Part shown: positions 1 to 7,563 of the stretch, one piece after another
How the letters are laid out: the number at the start of each line of letters is the position of its first letter
Numbering within the stretch: position 1 is the first letter of the stretch
Source: an uncultured Spirochaetales bacterium
GTDB lineage: Bacteria > UBP6 > UBA1177
Direction: 5' to 3'
Length of the DNA stretch: 64,000 bases
NCBI GenBank assembly: GCA_902774115.1
Contig: CACYHH010000002.1
Span: 372,001 to 436,000, forward strand
Translations under genes and position numbers: made by a program
The notes under the pieces: model-generated
What the model was told of the DNA's origin: nothing
The model's input: only the letters and a program-made list of their open reading frames with translations
Database searches by the model: none

Positions 1-242
1 GTGCTTAAAAAACTATCGCTGCCTGAAATTTCTTCATCGGAATAAAAAAGAGTCGCCGGAGAAATGCCGAGAAATGCCGAAGCTTTTTCGATAAGCTCTG
101 CCGAAACGAAAGTCGAACCGTTTTCGATAAGCCCCAGATGCTTGGAAGTTACACCTATTGCTTCCGCGAGAGCTTCCTGTGTCAGGTGATTCTTTTTTCT
201 GTATTGGCGCAGATTACTGCCGAAAATCTTCTTCACATCCAT
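1..242 (-). CDS. XRE-family HTH transcriptional regulator (3' end cut by window edge)
   Basis: Reading the minus strand from ATG at 242 gives a protein starting MDVKKIFGSNLRQYRKKNHL, followed by TQEALAEAIGV, SKHLGLIENG and LIEKASAFLGISPATLF. This is a complete XRE/Cro-C1 helix-turn-helix: helix 2 and recognition helix 3 lie at about residues 21-43, and FLGISPATLF is the usual end of the domain. The frame stays open to base 1, so the C-terminus lies outside the window. It is divergent from the radical SAM/Cys-rich peptide genes. A role in regulating that locus is possible from position only and is not shown by the sequence. Confidence 0.85.
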   Translation of the reverse strand, partial: MDVKKIFGSNLRQYRKKNHLTQEALAEAIGVTSKHLGLIENGSTFVSAELIEKASAFLGISPATLFYSDEEISGSDSFLS

Positions 243-286
243 GGCGTGTAAATATAAATATAAAAATTTCTAAAAGAACCGCATTT

Positions 287-314
287 AATGTAGTTTTTAA
301 AGCAAAAACACCAA
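287..314 (-). promoter_or_regulatory. Candidate sigma-70 promoter for the XRE regulator
   Basis: On the minus strand TTGGTG is followed after 16 nt by TACATT, upstream of the ATG at 242. The -35 is imperfect. It is listed because the geometry matches the other promoters in the window. Confidence 0.35.
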
Positions 315-331
315 TAAAAGGTTTTGTTTTC

Positions 332-359
332 TTGATTTTACAACCTTTCGTGGTATATT
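332..359 (+). promoter_or_regulatory. Candidate sigma-70 promoter of the radical SAM/RiPP operon
   Basis: TTGATT (332-337), a 16-nt spacer, then TATATT (354-359), 40 nt before the radical SAM start at 399. Confidence 0.55.
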
Positions 360-398
360 TACCGGAATTTTTTGGTTCATGCTGATAAGGAGAAAATA

Positions 399-1517
399 AT
401 GGTTGAAAAGAAGCCGCCCTTTGAACTGACGCTGATTATAACGCACCGTTGCAATCTGAACTGTGTTTACTGTTACGAACATCACAAAGATTTGCGAAAA
501 ATGGATATCGAATTTGCCAAAAAAACTGTTGAAAAGTACCTGACAACAGGAGATTACGAAGAGATTAAAATAGGTTTTTTCGGTGGAGAACCTTTCCTTG
601 AATTTCCTATTATAAAAGAAGTCTGCGAGTGGACATGGAGCAGGACTTGGCCTAAGAACTACTGCTTTTATGCAGATACGAACGGAACTGTTCTGACGGA
701 CGAAATTAAGGAATGGCTGATTAGCCACAAAAATTATTTTTATATGTGTCTTAGTCTGGACGGTACAAAAAAGACGCATGATCTGAACCGCAGCAATTCA
801 TTTGATAAAATCGATTTGGATTTTTTTCATAAAAACTGGCCTGACGAACCTGTAAAAATGACTATTTCCGATAAAAATTTAGCTGATCTTGCTGAAGACT
901 TCATTTTTTTACATGAAAAAGGGTTTAAGATCAACGGATCAAATTTTGCCGAAGGTCAGGATATCAAGAATCCCGGTAAAAATCTGGAAATCATAACGGA
1001 GCAGCTTTTTAAACTGGCTGACTGGTATGTTGCTCACCCCGAAGTCAAGCCGGCACAGATTTTCAGTCTTCCTTTGGCAAGATGTGAAGCCAAAAAAGAA
1101 TATCGCAGACAGTGCGGAATAGGCGGCAACGGAATGCGCGTAATAGATTTAGACGGTCGGGAATATTTTTGCACATTTTCTTCTCCTGTTTCCATGAATG
1201 AAGAACAGATTGCTGAAATAAAGAAAATGGATTTGTCAGATGAGAGCTTGTTTATAAACGATGATTGTTTTAACAATTGTTATCTTTTCCCTGTCTGCAT
1301 CGACTGCTATGCAGCCAACTTTGTTTCAACAGGATCTTTCGCCGAAAAATCACAGATGAAATGCGAACTTGCCAAAATTAAAGCAGTTGCAAATGCATAT
1401 TTCCAGGGTAAAAGATTTCTAAGCAAAAATATGTCTGAAATCACAGAAAAAGAAAAGCAGACAATAAAAGCTGTTTTAAAGATAAACAATCTGTTTGGGG
1501 GAAAACGAGTTTCGTGA
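399..1517 (+). CDS. Radical SAM/SPASM peptide maturase
   Basis: The 372-residue protein is predicted to cleave SAM reductively and modify the Cys-rich peptide encoded just downstream. The radical SAM cluster motif CNLNCVYC (CX3CX2C) is at C18, C22 and C25, followed by the GGEP loop (FFGGEPFLEF). The C-terminal third is SPASM-like: RRQC-GIGGNGMRVIDLDGREYF-C, then DDCFNNCYLFPVCIDC and a final MKC, enough cysteines for one or two auxiliary Fe-S clusters. The ATG at 399 is chosen because AAGGAG lies just upstream; an in-frame TTG at 372 has no such site. The architecture is that of maturases making thioether (ranthipeptide-like) RiPPs. The actual chemistry is inferred. Confidence 0.85.
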   Translation: MVEKKPPFELTLIITHRCNLNCVYCYEHHKDLRKMDIEFAKKTVEKYLTTGDYEEIKIGFFGGEPFLEFPIIKEVCEWTWSRTWPKNYCFYADTNGTVLTDEIKEWLISHKNYFYMCLSLDGTKKTHDLNRSNSFDKIDLDFFHKNWPDEPVKMTISDKNLADLAEDFIFLHEKGFKINGSNFAEGQDIKNPGKNLEIITEQLFKLADWYVAHPEVKPAQIFSLPLARCEAKKEYRRQCGIGGNGMRVIDLDGREYFCTFSSPVSMNEEQIAEIKKMDLSDESLFINDDCFNNCYLFPVCIDCYAANFVSTGSFAEKSQMKCELAKIKAVANAYFQGKRFLSKNMSEITEKEKQTIKAVLKINNLFGGKRVS

Positions 1518-1539
1518 GGGGGTAAAAATCCCTTTTTTA
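1517..1539 (+). terminator. Weak hairpin plus T-run between maturase and precursor
   Basis: AGGG, a 9-nt loop and CCCT are followed by TTTTTT. The stem is only four pairs, so partial termination or attenuation is possible but weakly supported. Confidence 0.3.
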
Positions 1540-1562
1540 ATAATTTTTTTAAGGAGGATCTC

Positions 1563-1829
1563 ATGAAAATTTCAAAACTTCTGCTTCCGGAAAATCTTGT
1601 TAAGGAAGCTATGCTTTTTGCATTGTTCACACCGGCTGTTGCACAGTTTACGCTGCCTGAAAAAGATGTTAACGACCTGAATCAGCTTCTTTCTCTGCCG
1701 GCATCAGCTGTTGTAGATGCTGAAGAAATTTCTCAGCAGCCTACAGCATGCGGTTACAGTTGTTCGGGCTCTTGTGATGGAAGTTGCTATGGCGGTTGCA
1801 CAGCTTCATGTCAGGGTTATATGCAGTAA
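1563..1829 (+). CDS. Cys-rich RiPP precursor peptide with (CX3)5C core
   Basis: This 88-residue peptide has a strong Shine-Dalgarno (AAGGAGGATCTC before ATG). Residues 1-60 form a hydrophobic/acidic leader (KISKLLLPENLVKEAMLFAL, then DLNQLLSLPASAVVDAEE). The C-terminal core carries six cysteines at 63, 67, 71, 75, 79 and 83, spaced exactly every fourth residue, with Gly/Ser/Ala/Tyr/Asp/Thr between them (CGYSCSGSC, CDGSCYGGC, TASC) and the tail QGYMQ. It lies 45 bp after a radical SAM/SPASM maturase and is followed by a terminator. This strongly resembles Cys-rich precursors paired with radical SAM maturases in clostridia (CLI_3235-type, ranthipeptides). Cys-to-alpha-carbon thioether links are the expected product, by inference. 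No transporter or protease gene is adjacent. Confidence 0.8.
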   Translation: MKISKLLLPENLVKEAMLFALFTPAVAQFTLPEKDVNDLNQLLSLPASAVVDAEEISQQPTACGYSCSGSCDGSCYGGCTASCQGYMQ

Positions 1830-1855
1830 CAATCAGACAACATCCAAAAATTTTT

Positions 1856-1882
1856 GGGGCGGCAGAAGCCGCCTCTTTTTTT
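1856..1882 (+). terminator. Rho-independent terminator after the RiPP precursor
   Basis: GGGGCGGC, loop AGAA, then GCCGCCTC (one G-U pair), followed by seven T residues. It closes the maturase-precursor unit. Confidence 0.85.
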
Positions 1883-1921
1883 ATCGGAATTTACAGAAAG
1901 TTGCTTAAGTTTCTCCAAAGA

Positions 1922-2032
1922 ATGTCGTCACGGCGTCACATCGTTTCGTCGTCATCTTGTCGTAGTGACGGCGTTACGTCGTTTCGATGTCACGTTTCGT
2001 CGTCGCATCGTCACGGCGTTTCGTCGTAACGA
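1922..2032. repeat. Low-complexity TCGTCACG/TTTCGTCGT array, upstream copy
   Basis: About 110 bp made almost only of CGTCAC, GGCG and TTTCGTCGT words. It contains CGTCACGGCGTTTCGTCGT (2009-2027), which recurs exactly at 2951-2969 on the other side of the four-helix-bundle gene. No coding assignment fits and there is no regular period. Confidence 0.8.
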
Positions 2033-2115
2033 TTTAAAGAAAACTTGACTTTTTATTTTTAAATCTGAAAATTAATAGTTGATGTTTTTTAATTATAATT
2101 TTTGGAGATTGAAAA

Positions 2116-2856
2116 ATGGAAATTAAAGTTCCTAGTTTTTATTGGCTTGACACTTGGGTTCTTGGTAGCATAATTCAAATTGCGACACAAGATTTCTGCG
2201 AAAAGTATCTTGACAGGAAGAATGATCCTTGCGGCCGTCAGTATGACCAGATGACGCAGGCGGCGCGTTCTGTTCCCGCAAACATTGCGGAAGGTGTTTC
2301 CCGCCATAGCACATCGAAAGAAACGGAAATGAAGCTTTCCGATGTCGCCAGAGCGAGTCTTTCCGAACTCACAAATGACTACATCAACTGGATCCTGCGG
2401 CACGGCAGTTTCCCTTGGTCGATAAAATCGACTGAATACAAAGAAGTTCAGGCGGTACGAATGGAGCATCCGGACTATAAAGAAGATGTTGTTTACAATA
2501 GTTCCGTTCACATAATGACTCAGAAACAAAAATTCGACCAATGGCTGACTGGCAACGACTCGCTTGTCGAAGCCAACTGCATTGTTACTCTGTGCCGAAG
2601 ACTCTCGATGATGCTTCGCAGACAGATAATCAACCAGTTAGAAACATTCAGGGAAGAGGGCGGTTTCACCGAAAAACTGACGGCAGAACGCCTTGCAAAC
2701 CGCACCGAAAAAAGCGTGGAGGAAAATGCACCGGAGTGCCCCAAATGCGGCAAACCGATGATCAGACGAGTCGCTCAGAAAGGAAAAAATTCAGGAAAAG
2801 AATTCTGGAGCTGTTCCGCTTATCCGGACTGCAACGGAACCCGGTCAATTGATTGA
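2116..2856 (+). CDS. Four helix bundle protein with suffix domain and C-terminal C4 zinc ribbon
   Basis: The 246-residue protein resembles the four-helix-bundle family of 23S rRNA intervening-sequence proteins and DGR Avd proteins: YDQMTQAARSVPANIAEGVSRHSTSKETEMKLSDVARASLSEL is the hallmark segment (residues about 43-85). A suffix region extends to about 200. The C-terminus is a topoisomerase-type zinc ribbon with C208, C211, C233 and C239 (CPKCGKPM, FWSCSAYPDCNGT). GGAG at 2103-2106 supports the ATG. The function of the family is unknown; the ribbon suggests nucleic-acid binding. It stands alone between two TCGTCACG arrays, and the downstream array starts at the base after its stop codon. 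No reverse transcriptase or rRNA gene is nearby. Confidence 0.85.
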   Translation: MEIKVPSFYWLDTWVLGSIIQIATQDFCEKYLDRKNDPCGRQYDQMTQAARSVPANIAEGVSRHSTSKETEMKLSDVARASLSELTNDYINWILRHGSFPWSIKSTEYKEVQAVRMEHPDYKEDVVYNSSVHIMTQKQKFDQWLTGNDSLVEANCIVTLCRRLSMMLRRQIINQLETFREEGGFTEKLTAERLANRTEKSVEENAPECPKCGKPMIRRVAQKGKNSGKEFWSCSAYPDCNGTRSID

Positions 2857-2980
2857 TCGTCACGTCGTTTCGCCGTTTCGTCGTCACGTTTTTGTCGTCA
2901 CGTCGTTACATCGTCACGTCGTCACGTTGTCGTCACGTTGTCGTCACGGTCGTCACGGCGTTTCGTCGTCACGTTGTCAC
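2857..2980. repeat. Low-complexity TCGTCACG array, downstream copy
   Basis: About 125 bp with roughly nine exact or near-exact TCGTCACG words, all in the same orientation, separated by TCGTT, TTGTCG or GG. It starts immediately after the TGA of the four-helix-bundle gene and ends at the glycine cleavage operon terminator. Confidence 0.85.
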
Positions 2981-2983
2981 AAG

Positions 2984-3014
2984 ATAAAAAAAAGGCGGCC
3001 CGAAGACCGCCCTT
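2984..3014 (-). terminator. Terminator of gcvPB
   Basis: On the minus strand GGCGGTC-TTCG-GGCCGCC is followed by eight T residues, just after the gcvPB stop. It is a stable UUCG-loop hairpin. Confidence 0.85.
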
Positions 3015-3019
3015 TGAAG

Positions 3020-4483
3020 TTAATGTTGCCACTTGAGTACAGGTTTCCTTGCCGCGAGGGTTTCATCCGGGCGGCTGATAGCAGTGTTAAGCGGAGCGTT
3101 GAGGATGTTTTCGGGATTGGTCTTAGCGGTTTCGGCGATGTCGATCATGGCTTCGATGAATTCGTCAAGAGTCTCTTTGCTTTCGCTTTCGGTGGGCTCG
3201 ATCATGAGTGCGCCGTGAACGATGAGCGGGAAGTAGACTGTCGGCGGATGGTAGCCGCGGTCGATGAGAGCTTTTGCGATATCCATCGTCGTGATGTGGT
3301 TCGGCATTTCGGAATCGTCGAAAACGACTTCGTGGAGCGTGTCTGATTTGTATTTGAGGTGATAGTAGTCACGAAGGCACGCTTTGATATAGTTCGCGTT
3401 GAGAACAGCGTTCTGCGCGGTTTCGCCGAGGTGTTCCTTTCCGTATTCAAGGATGTAGATGAACGCTTTGAGAGTTACGCCCATGTTTCCGTAGAATGAG
3501 CGGACTCTTCCCATCGAGTTGTCGGAGTCGTTGAAGGTGTAAAGGCCGTCTTTTTCGACTACGAACGGGTTCGGAAGGAATTCAACAAGTTTCTGGCATA
3601 CGCCTACAGGACCTGCACCCGGACCGCCGCCGCCGTGAGGCGTCGAGAAGGTTTTGTGAAGGTTGTAGTGGAGAACATCGATTCCCATATCTCCCGGTCT
3701 TGCCATGCCGAGAAGCGCGTTCATGTTCGCGCCGTCGCCGTAAACAAGGCCGCCGGCATCGTGGACCATCTTCGTGATTGCGAGGATGTCGCTCTCGAAA
3801 ACGCCGAGTGTGTTCGGGTTGGTGAGCATGATGCCTGCAACTTCGTCTGTGAGAAGCGATTTGAGCGTGTCAAGGTTGACTTTCCCGTGCTCGTCGCTCT
3901 GAAGGACGACAACTTCAAATCCGTTGAGAGCGCAGCTTGCGGGGTTCGTGCCGTGTGCGCTGTCGGGGATGATTATTTTTTTACGTTTCTTGTCGCCGAT
4001 TTTGTCGAAATAGCTTCTGATAATGCCGATTCCGGTGTATTCACCGTGTGCGCCTGCAGCGGGATTGAGCGTGCATGCCGCAAAGCCGCCGATTTCAGCG
4101 AGCATTCTCTGCATTTCGAACATGATCTTGAGAGTTCCCTGCGCGTAAGGTGCCGGAGTTTCGGGGTGAAGTTCCGTGAACTGCGGGTTGCGGACAAGTT
4201 TCTCGTTGATTTTCGGGTTGTATTTCATCGTGCAGCTGCCGAGCGGATAGAAACCGTGGTCAAGGCTGTAGTTGTATGTCGAAAGTCTTGTGTAGTGGCG
4301 GACTACATCAACTTCGCTGAGTTCCGGAAGGTCAAGGTCTGCTCTGCGGAGCTCTGCCGGAAGAATGTTCTCAGCTCCTTCGAGATTCTCTTCGGGAAGC
4401 GAGTAACCGCGTCTTCCTTCGCGGCTTCTTTCAAAGATTACCGATTCTTTGAGTTTGAGGTCTTTCATTCCGGGGTAACTCAT
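3020..4483 (-). CDS. gcvPB: Glycine dehydrogenase (decarboxylating) subunit 2
   Basis: This is the catalytic half of the split P-protein, which with GcvPA decarboxylates glycine and passes the aminomethyl group to lipoyl-GcvH. At 487 residues it has the usual length for GcvPB. The PLP-binding lysine is K277 in HYNLHKTFSTPHGGGGPG, and the conserved GSCTMKYNP and LNPAAGAHGEYTG segments are present. Its start overlaps the gcvPA stop by four bases, so the subunits are translationally coupled. It is the last gene of the gcvT-H-PA-PB set. Confidence 0.97.
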   Translation of the reverse strand: MSYPGMKDLKLKESVIFERSREGRRGYSLPEENLEGAENILPAELRRADLDLPELSEVDVVRHYTRLSTYNYSLDHGFYPLGSCTMKYNPKINEKLVRNPQFTELHPETPAPYAQGTLKIMFEMQRMLAEIGGFAACTLNPAAGAHGEYTGIGIIRSYFDKIGDKKRKKIIIPDSAHGTNPASCALNGFEVVVLQSDEHGKVNLDTLKSLLTDEVAGIMLTNPNTLGVFESDILAITKMVHDAGGLVYGDGANMNALLGMARPGDMGIDVLHYNLHKTFSTPHGGGGPGAGPVGVCQKLVEFLPNPFVVEKDGLYTFNDSDNSMGRVRSFYGNMGVTLKAFIYILEYGKEHLGETAQNAVLNANYIKACLRDYYHLKYKSDTLHEVVFDDSEMPNHITTMDIAKALIDRGYHPPTVYFPLIVHGALMIEPTESESKETLDEFIEAMIDIAETAKTNPENILNAPLNTAISRPDETLAARKPVLKWQH

Positions 4484-5838
4484 TTTGCACCTCCTGTAAC
4501 TTCTTTAAGTGCCGCGACAAATTTGTCGAGCTCTTCGTAGCTGTGGATCTCCGTGGTGTTTACGATGATCGCGTTCTCAAGTTCCGGATAATATTTTTTC
4601 GCAGCGATTCCGCCGAGAATTCCTTTTTCAGCGAGTGCTTTGAGCGTGCAGCATGCACATCCAGGAGTGAGGATCGTGAATTCGTTGTAGTTGCTTCCTT
4701 TGAAAGCGACTTTGCACGGAGTTTCCTTTTCGATTTTGTTCTTGAGGTAGTCAGCGCGTTTGAGGTTCATGAGCGCGACTTCCTTCATGCCCTGTTTGCC
4801 CATCGTAGCGAGGTAAATAGAAGCCGCCGTCGCCATAAGTCCCTGGTTGGAGCAGATGTTCGAGGTCGCTTTTTCGCGTTTGATGTGCTGCTCTCTGGCC
4901 GAAAGTGTGAGAACGTAGCAGGGGTTGCCGTTCTTGTCGACTGTCTGGCCGATAAGTCTGCCGGGCATCTTTCTCATGTATTTTTCCTTGCAGGTGAAAA
5001 GACCTACGCCGGGACCGCCGAAGTTTACCGGAATTCCGAGTGCCTGGCCGTCGCCGACAGCGATGTCAGCGTCGATATCGCCGGGAGTCGCGAGGATTCC
5101 GAGAGCCGTTGTTTCGGTGATCACCGGAATGAGCAACGCGCCCTTTTCATGCGTAACTTCGGAAATCTTGCGGATGTTTTCGATCATTCCGAAGTAGTTC
5201 GGATACTGGAAAACCACGCAGATTGTGTCTTCGTCGATTTTTGCAAGTTCCTTTTCTGCAACGCAGCCTGTAGCGGCATCCATTTCAAGAAGGTCGATCG
5301 AATCTACAACGAAACCGGTGTAGGTTCTGATCGTCTGGATGTACTGCGGGTTGACAGTGGACGCGATGAGGACTTTGTGTCTTTTCGTCTGGATTTTGTG
5401 CGACATGAGGACTGCTTCGGCAGCAGCGGTCGCGCCGTCATACATCGAAGCGTTCGCGACATCCATTTTGAAAAGGTTAGCGATCATCGTCTGGAACTCG
5501 AATATAGCCTGAAGCGTTCCCTGGCTGACTTCGGGCTGATAAGGAGTGTATGAAGTGTAGAACTCGCTTCTCGAGATCATCTGGTCAACGAGAGCGGGAC
5601 AGTGGTGTTTGTAGCAGCCGCCGCCGAGGAAGGAAAGCATGTTGGCACCGGTGTTTTCCCTGCCGAGTTCGTCCATGATTTTTTCAAGTTCGGGTTCGCT
5701 TTTAGCAGAAGGGATGTTCAGCTCTTTTTTGAGGAGAACATTCTGCGGAAGCGGGGAGAAGAGGTCGGAAACCGACTTTACGCCGATTTTGTCGAGCATC
5801 TCTTTCCTTTCTTTATCCGTTATCGGAAGGTATCTCAT
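4480..5838 (-). CDS. gcvPA: Glycine dehydrogenase (decarboxylating) subunit 1
   Basis: This is the N-terminal half of the split P-protein (452 residues, standard for GcvPA). Family segments include MLSFLGGGCYKHHCPALVD, FYTSYTPYQPEVSQGTLQA and GGPGVGLFTCKEKYMRKMPGRLIG. It lacks the PLP lysine, which is in GcvPB. It lies 75 bp after gcvH, a gap containing a rho-independent terminator, so P-protein output may be uncoupled from gcvT-gcvH. It overlaps gcvPB by ATGA. Confidence 0.96.
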   Translation of the reverse strand: MRYLPITDKERKEMLDKIGVKSVSDLFSPLPQNVLLKKELNIPSAKSEPELEKIMDELGRENTGANMLSFLGGGCYKHHCPALVDQMISRSEFYTSYTPYQPEVSQGTLQAIFEFQTMIANLFKMDVANASMYDGATAAAEAVLMSHKIQTKRHKVLIASTVNPQYIQTIRTYTGFVVDSIDLLEMDAATGCVAEKELAKIDEDTICVVFQYPNYFGMIENIRKISEVTHEKGALLIPVITETTALGILATPGDIDADIAVGDGQALGIPVNFGGPGVGLFTCKEKYMRKMPGRLIGQTVDKNGNPCYVLTLSAREQHIKREKATSNICSNQGLMATAASIYLATMGKQGMKEVALMNLKRADYLKNKIEKETPCKVAFKGSNYNEFTILTPGCACCTLKALAEKGILGGIAAKKYYPELENAIIVNTTEIHSYEELDKFVAALKEVTGGAK

Positions 5839-5861
5839 TTTTTACCTCTCAAGTTTTTAAT

Positions 5862-5889
5862 AAAAAAAGGGGAACGAAAAACGCTCCCC
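5862..5889 (-). terminator. Terminator between gcvH and gcvPA
   Basis: On the minus strand GGGGAGCG, loop TTTTT, then CGTTCCCC, followed by seven T residues. All eight stem positions pair (one G-U). Its place inside the gcv gene set suggests partial termination. Confidence 0.75.
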
Positions 5890-5913
5890 CGAATCAAAAA
5901 TCCTCTGAAACAC

Positions 5914-6315
5914 TTAGTCTTCCTGAGTTGCAAGGAATTCTTCGTATTCTTCAGCTGTCATAAGCGAGCTGAAATCCTCGTCGTTTTCAGCTTCTACTTC
6001 ATAAAGCCAGCCGTCGCCGTAGCAGTCGCTGCTTACAGTTTCGGGGCTGTCTTCGAGCATATCGTTTACTGCGATAACGGTTCCGGTGATCTGGTTGCAG
6101 ATGTCTTCGGAGCTTTTTACAGTCTCGATAGTGCAGTCAACGCCGTCTTTGTCGATAACGGTTTCGGTTTCCGGAAGTTCAACGTAGGTGATGTCGCCGG
6201 CATGCTGTGCAGCGAAATCGGTGATACCGAGGCGGTATCTTTTGTTGCCGAGATCCATAACCCATTCGTGTGTTCTCGAATACCTGAGTTCGGAAGGAAC
6301 ATTGTAATTTGACAT
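5914..6315 (-). CDS. gcvH: Glycine cleavage system H protein
   Basis: This is the lipoyl carrier of the glycine cleavage system, 133 residues. The lipoylation site is K67 in DCTIETVKSSEDICN. The N-terminal RYSRTHEWVM and the segment ITDFAAQHAGDITYVELPE are typical of GcvH. It begins 30 bp after gcvT with a clear ribosome binding site (AGGAGAAAATC). It shuttles the methylamine intermediate between GcvPAB, GcvT and lipoamide dehydrogenase; no lpd gene is in this window. Confidence 0.96.
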   Translation of the reverse strand: MSNYNVPSELRYSRTHEWVMDLGNKRYRLGITDFAAQHAGDITYVELPETETVIDKDGVDCTIETVKSSEDICNQITGTVIAVNDMLEDSPETVSSDCYGDGWLYEVEAENDEDFSSLMTAEEYEEFLATQED

Positions 6316-6345
6316 GATTTTCTCCTGAAAAAAGTTATTAAAAAG

Positions 6346-7455
6346 TTATAACATTGAAGCCATTTTCTTTCTTGAAGTACCCTTTACAAGCGGATTTGCC
6401 TTGACAAAAGCCTTGAAAGTCTTGCCTTTTTCGTTCAAAAGTTCGATCTCTTCATCGATTGCAAGTTCCTTGTTGACTCTGATGAAGCCGGCCGGAACCA
6501 TTCCGAGCGAAACTGCCATGATTTCCGACGTGAGAACACCGATTTCCTCGCCTTTGTAGAGAACTTTCGAGTGGTCGCCCGGTTTTCTCTTGCCTTCGAC
6601 CGTGATCGCATAAGCGAAAATCGTTCCTTTTGCAGCCATAAGCGGCTCTTTGCCGATGAAATCGTGCTCGTAGCTGATTGCGAATTCCCACGGAGTTCCT
6701 GCAGCTACTACATCCGGACGTACTTCGTGGCCCGAAAGCGGAAGACCTGCTTCAAGTCTGAGCGTGTCTCTTGCGCCGAGTCCTGCCGGCATGATTCCGT
6801 ATTTTTCGCCTCTCGTAAGAAGGAGATCCCAAAGTTTTACAGTTTCGTTTATGTCGCAGTAGATTTCGAAACCGATCTCGCCTGTGTAGCCTGTTCTGCT
6901 GAGGAGAACCTTAATTCCGTCAAGGTTTACGTTGTCTGCGAAGCGGAAGAATTTAAGTCCTTCGATCGCCTCTCTTCCTGCGATTTCGGCGATAAGTTTC
7001 GGAGCGTTCGGACCCTGAAGGTCAAGTTTGCAGGTCTGAGCACTGATGTTTTCAAGTTTCATGTCGGGAAGAGCGTTCTTTTTGAGCCATTCGAAGTCGC
7101 TGTCCTGAGTTCCTGCGTTGACAACGAGCATCCATTTTTCCTCGTTGAAGCGGTAAACGATGCAGTCGTCGATTACGCAGCCTTTCTCGTTGAGCATGAA
7201 GTTGTACTGAGCCTGACCGTCTTCGATCGCTCTTACGTCGTTTGTGAGCATCTTCTGCCAGAAAGCGAAGGAATCTTTTCCGGTAATGATGTATTCACCC
7301 ATGTGGCAGATGTCGAAAAGACCGCAGTTTTCACGAGTTGCCTTATGCTCGGCAGTCTGACCGGTTTTATACCACAGCGGCATATCCCAACCGCCGAATT
7401 CAGCCATTGTAGCGCCCATTGCTACGTGTCTTTCAAATAACGGAGTCTTGTTCAT
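6346..7455 (-). CDS. gcvT: Glycine cleavage system T protein (aminomethyltransferase)
   Basis: It transfers the aminomethyl carbon from lipoyl-GcvH to tetrahydrofolate, releasing ammonia. At 369 residues it has the usual GcvT length. Recognisable segments are FGGWDMPLWYKTGQTAEHKATRENCGLFD, the folate-site region YNFMLNEKGCVIDDCIVYR, and LLSRTGYTGEIGFEIY followed by GLGARDTLRLEAGLPLSGHE. It is the first gene of the set and has its own promoter. No glycine riboswitch was seen in its 108-bp upstream region. Confidence 0.97.
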   Translation of the reverse strand: MNKTPLFERHVAMGATMAEFGGWDMPLWYKTGQTAEHKATRENCGLFDICHMGEYIITGKDSFAFWQKMLTNDVRAIEDGQAQYNFMLNEKGCVIDDCIVYRFNEEKWMLVVNAGTQDSDFEWLKKNALPDMKLENISAQTCKLDLQGPNAPKLIAEIAGREAIEGLKFFRFADNVNLDGIKVLLSRTGYTGEIGFEIYCDINETVKLWDLLLTRGEKYGIMPAGLGARDTLRLEAGLPLSGHEVRPDVVAAGTPWEFAISYEHDFIGKEPLMAAKGTIFAYAITVEGKRKPGDHSKVLYKGEEIGVLTSEIMAVSLGMVPAGFIRVNKELAIDEEIELLNEKGKTFKAFVKANPLVKGTSRKKMASML

Positions 7456-7497
7456 AATTTCCTCTCTTAAATTTATAAGAAAACAAAAAATCGATTG

Positions 7498-7525
7498 TTT
7501 ATAGTAAAAAAAATATTCAATGCAA
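7498..7525 (-). promoter_or_regulatory. Candidate promoter of gcvT
   Basis: On the minus strand TTGCAT, a 16-nt spacer and TATAAA, about 43 nt upstream of the gcvT ATG. Confidence 0.6.
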
Positions 7526-7563
7526 GGAAAATCTATAGCTTTTGCAGAGTATTTTTCTTTTGT

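Noticed and set aside
1854-2048. 64-codon frame across the first TCGTCACG array
   Set aside because: The product is only a translation of the low-complexity repeat (RRH/VVT-rich) and starts inside the terminator.
1922-2980. Diversity-generating retroelement because of an Avd-like four-helix-bundle protein and repeats
   Set aside because: No reverse transcriptase, no template/variable repeat pair with adenine-specific differences, and no C-type lectin-like target gene nearby.
3635-4540. 301-codon plus-strand ORF opposite gcvPB
   Set aside because: It is the antisense shadow of a clear gcvPB; composition is Arg/Val/Cys-rich with no domain or ribosome site. The same applies to the long antisense frames at 4543-5553, 6571-7440, 12753-13673, 36362-37240 and 56225-57298.
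7456-7563. Glycine riboswitch upstream of gcvT
   Set aside because: The 108-bp gap is AT-rich and holds only a promoter; no tandem aptamer-like conserved helices are visible.
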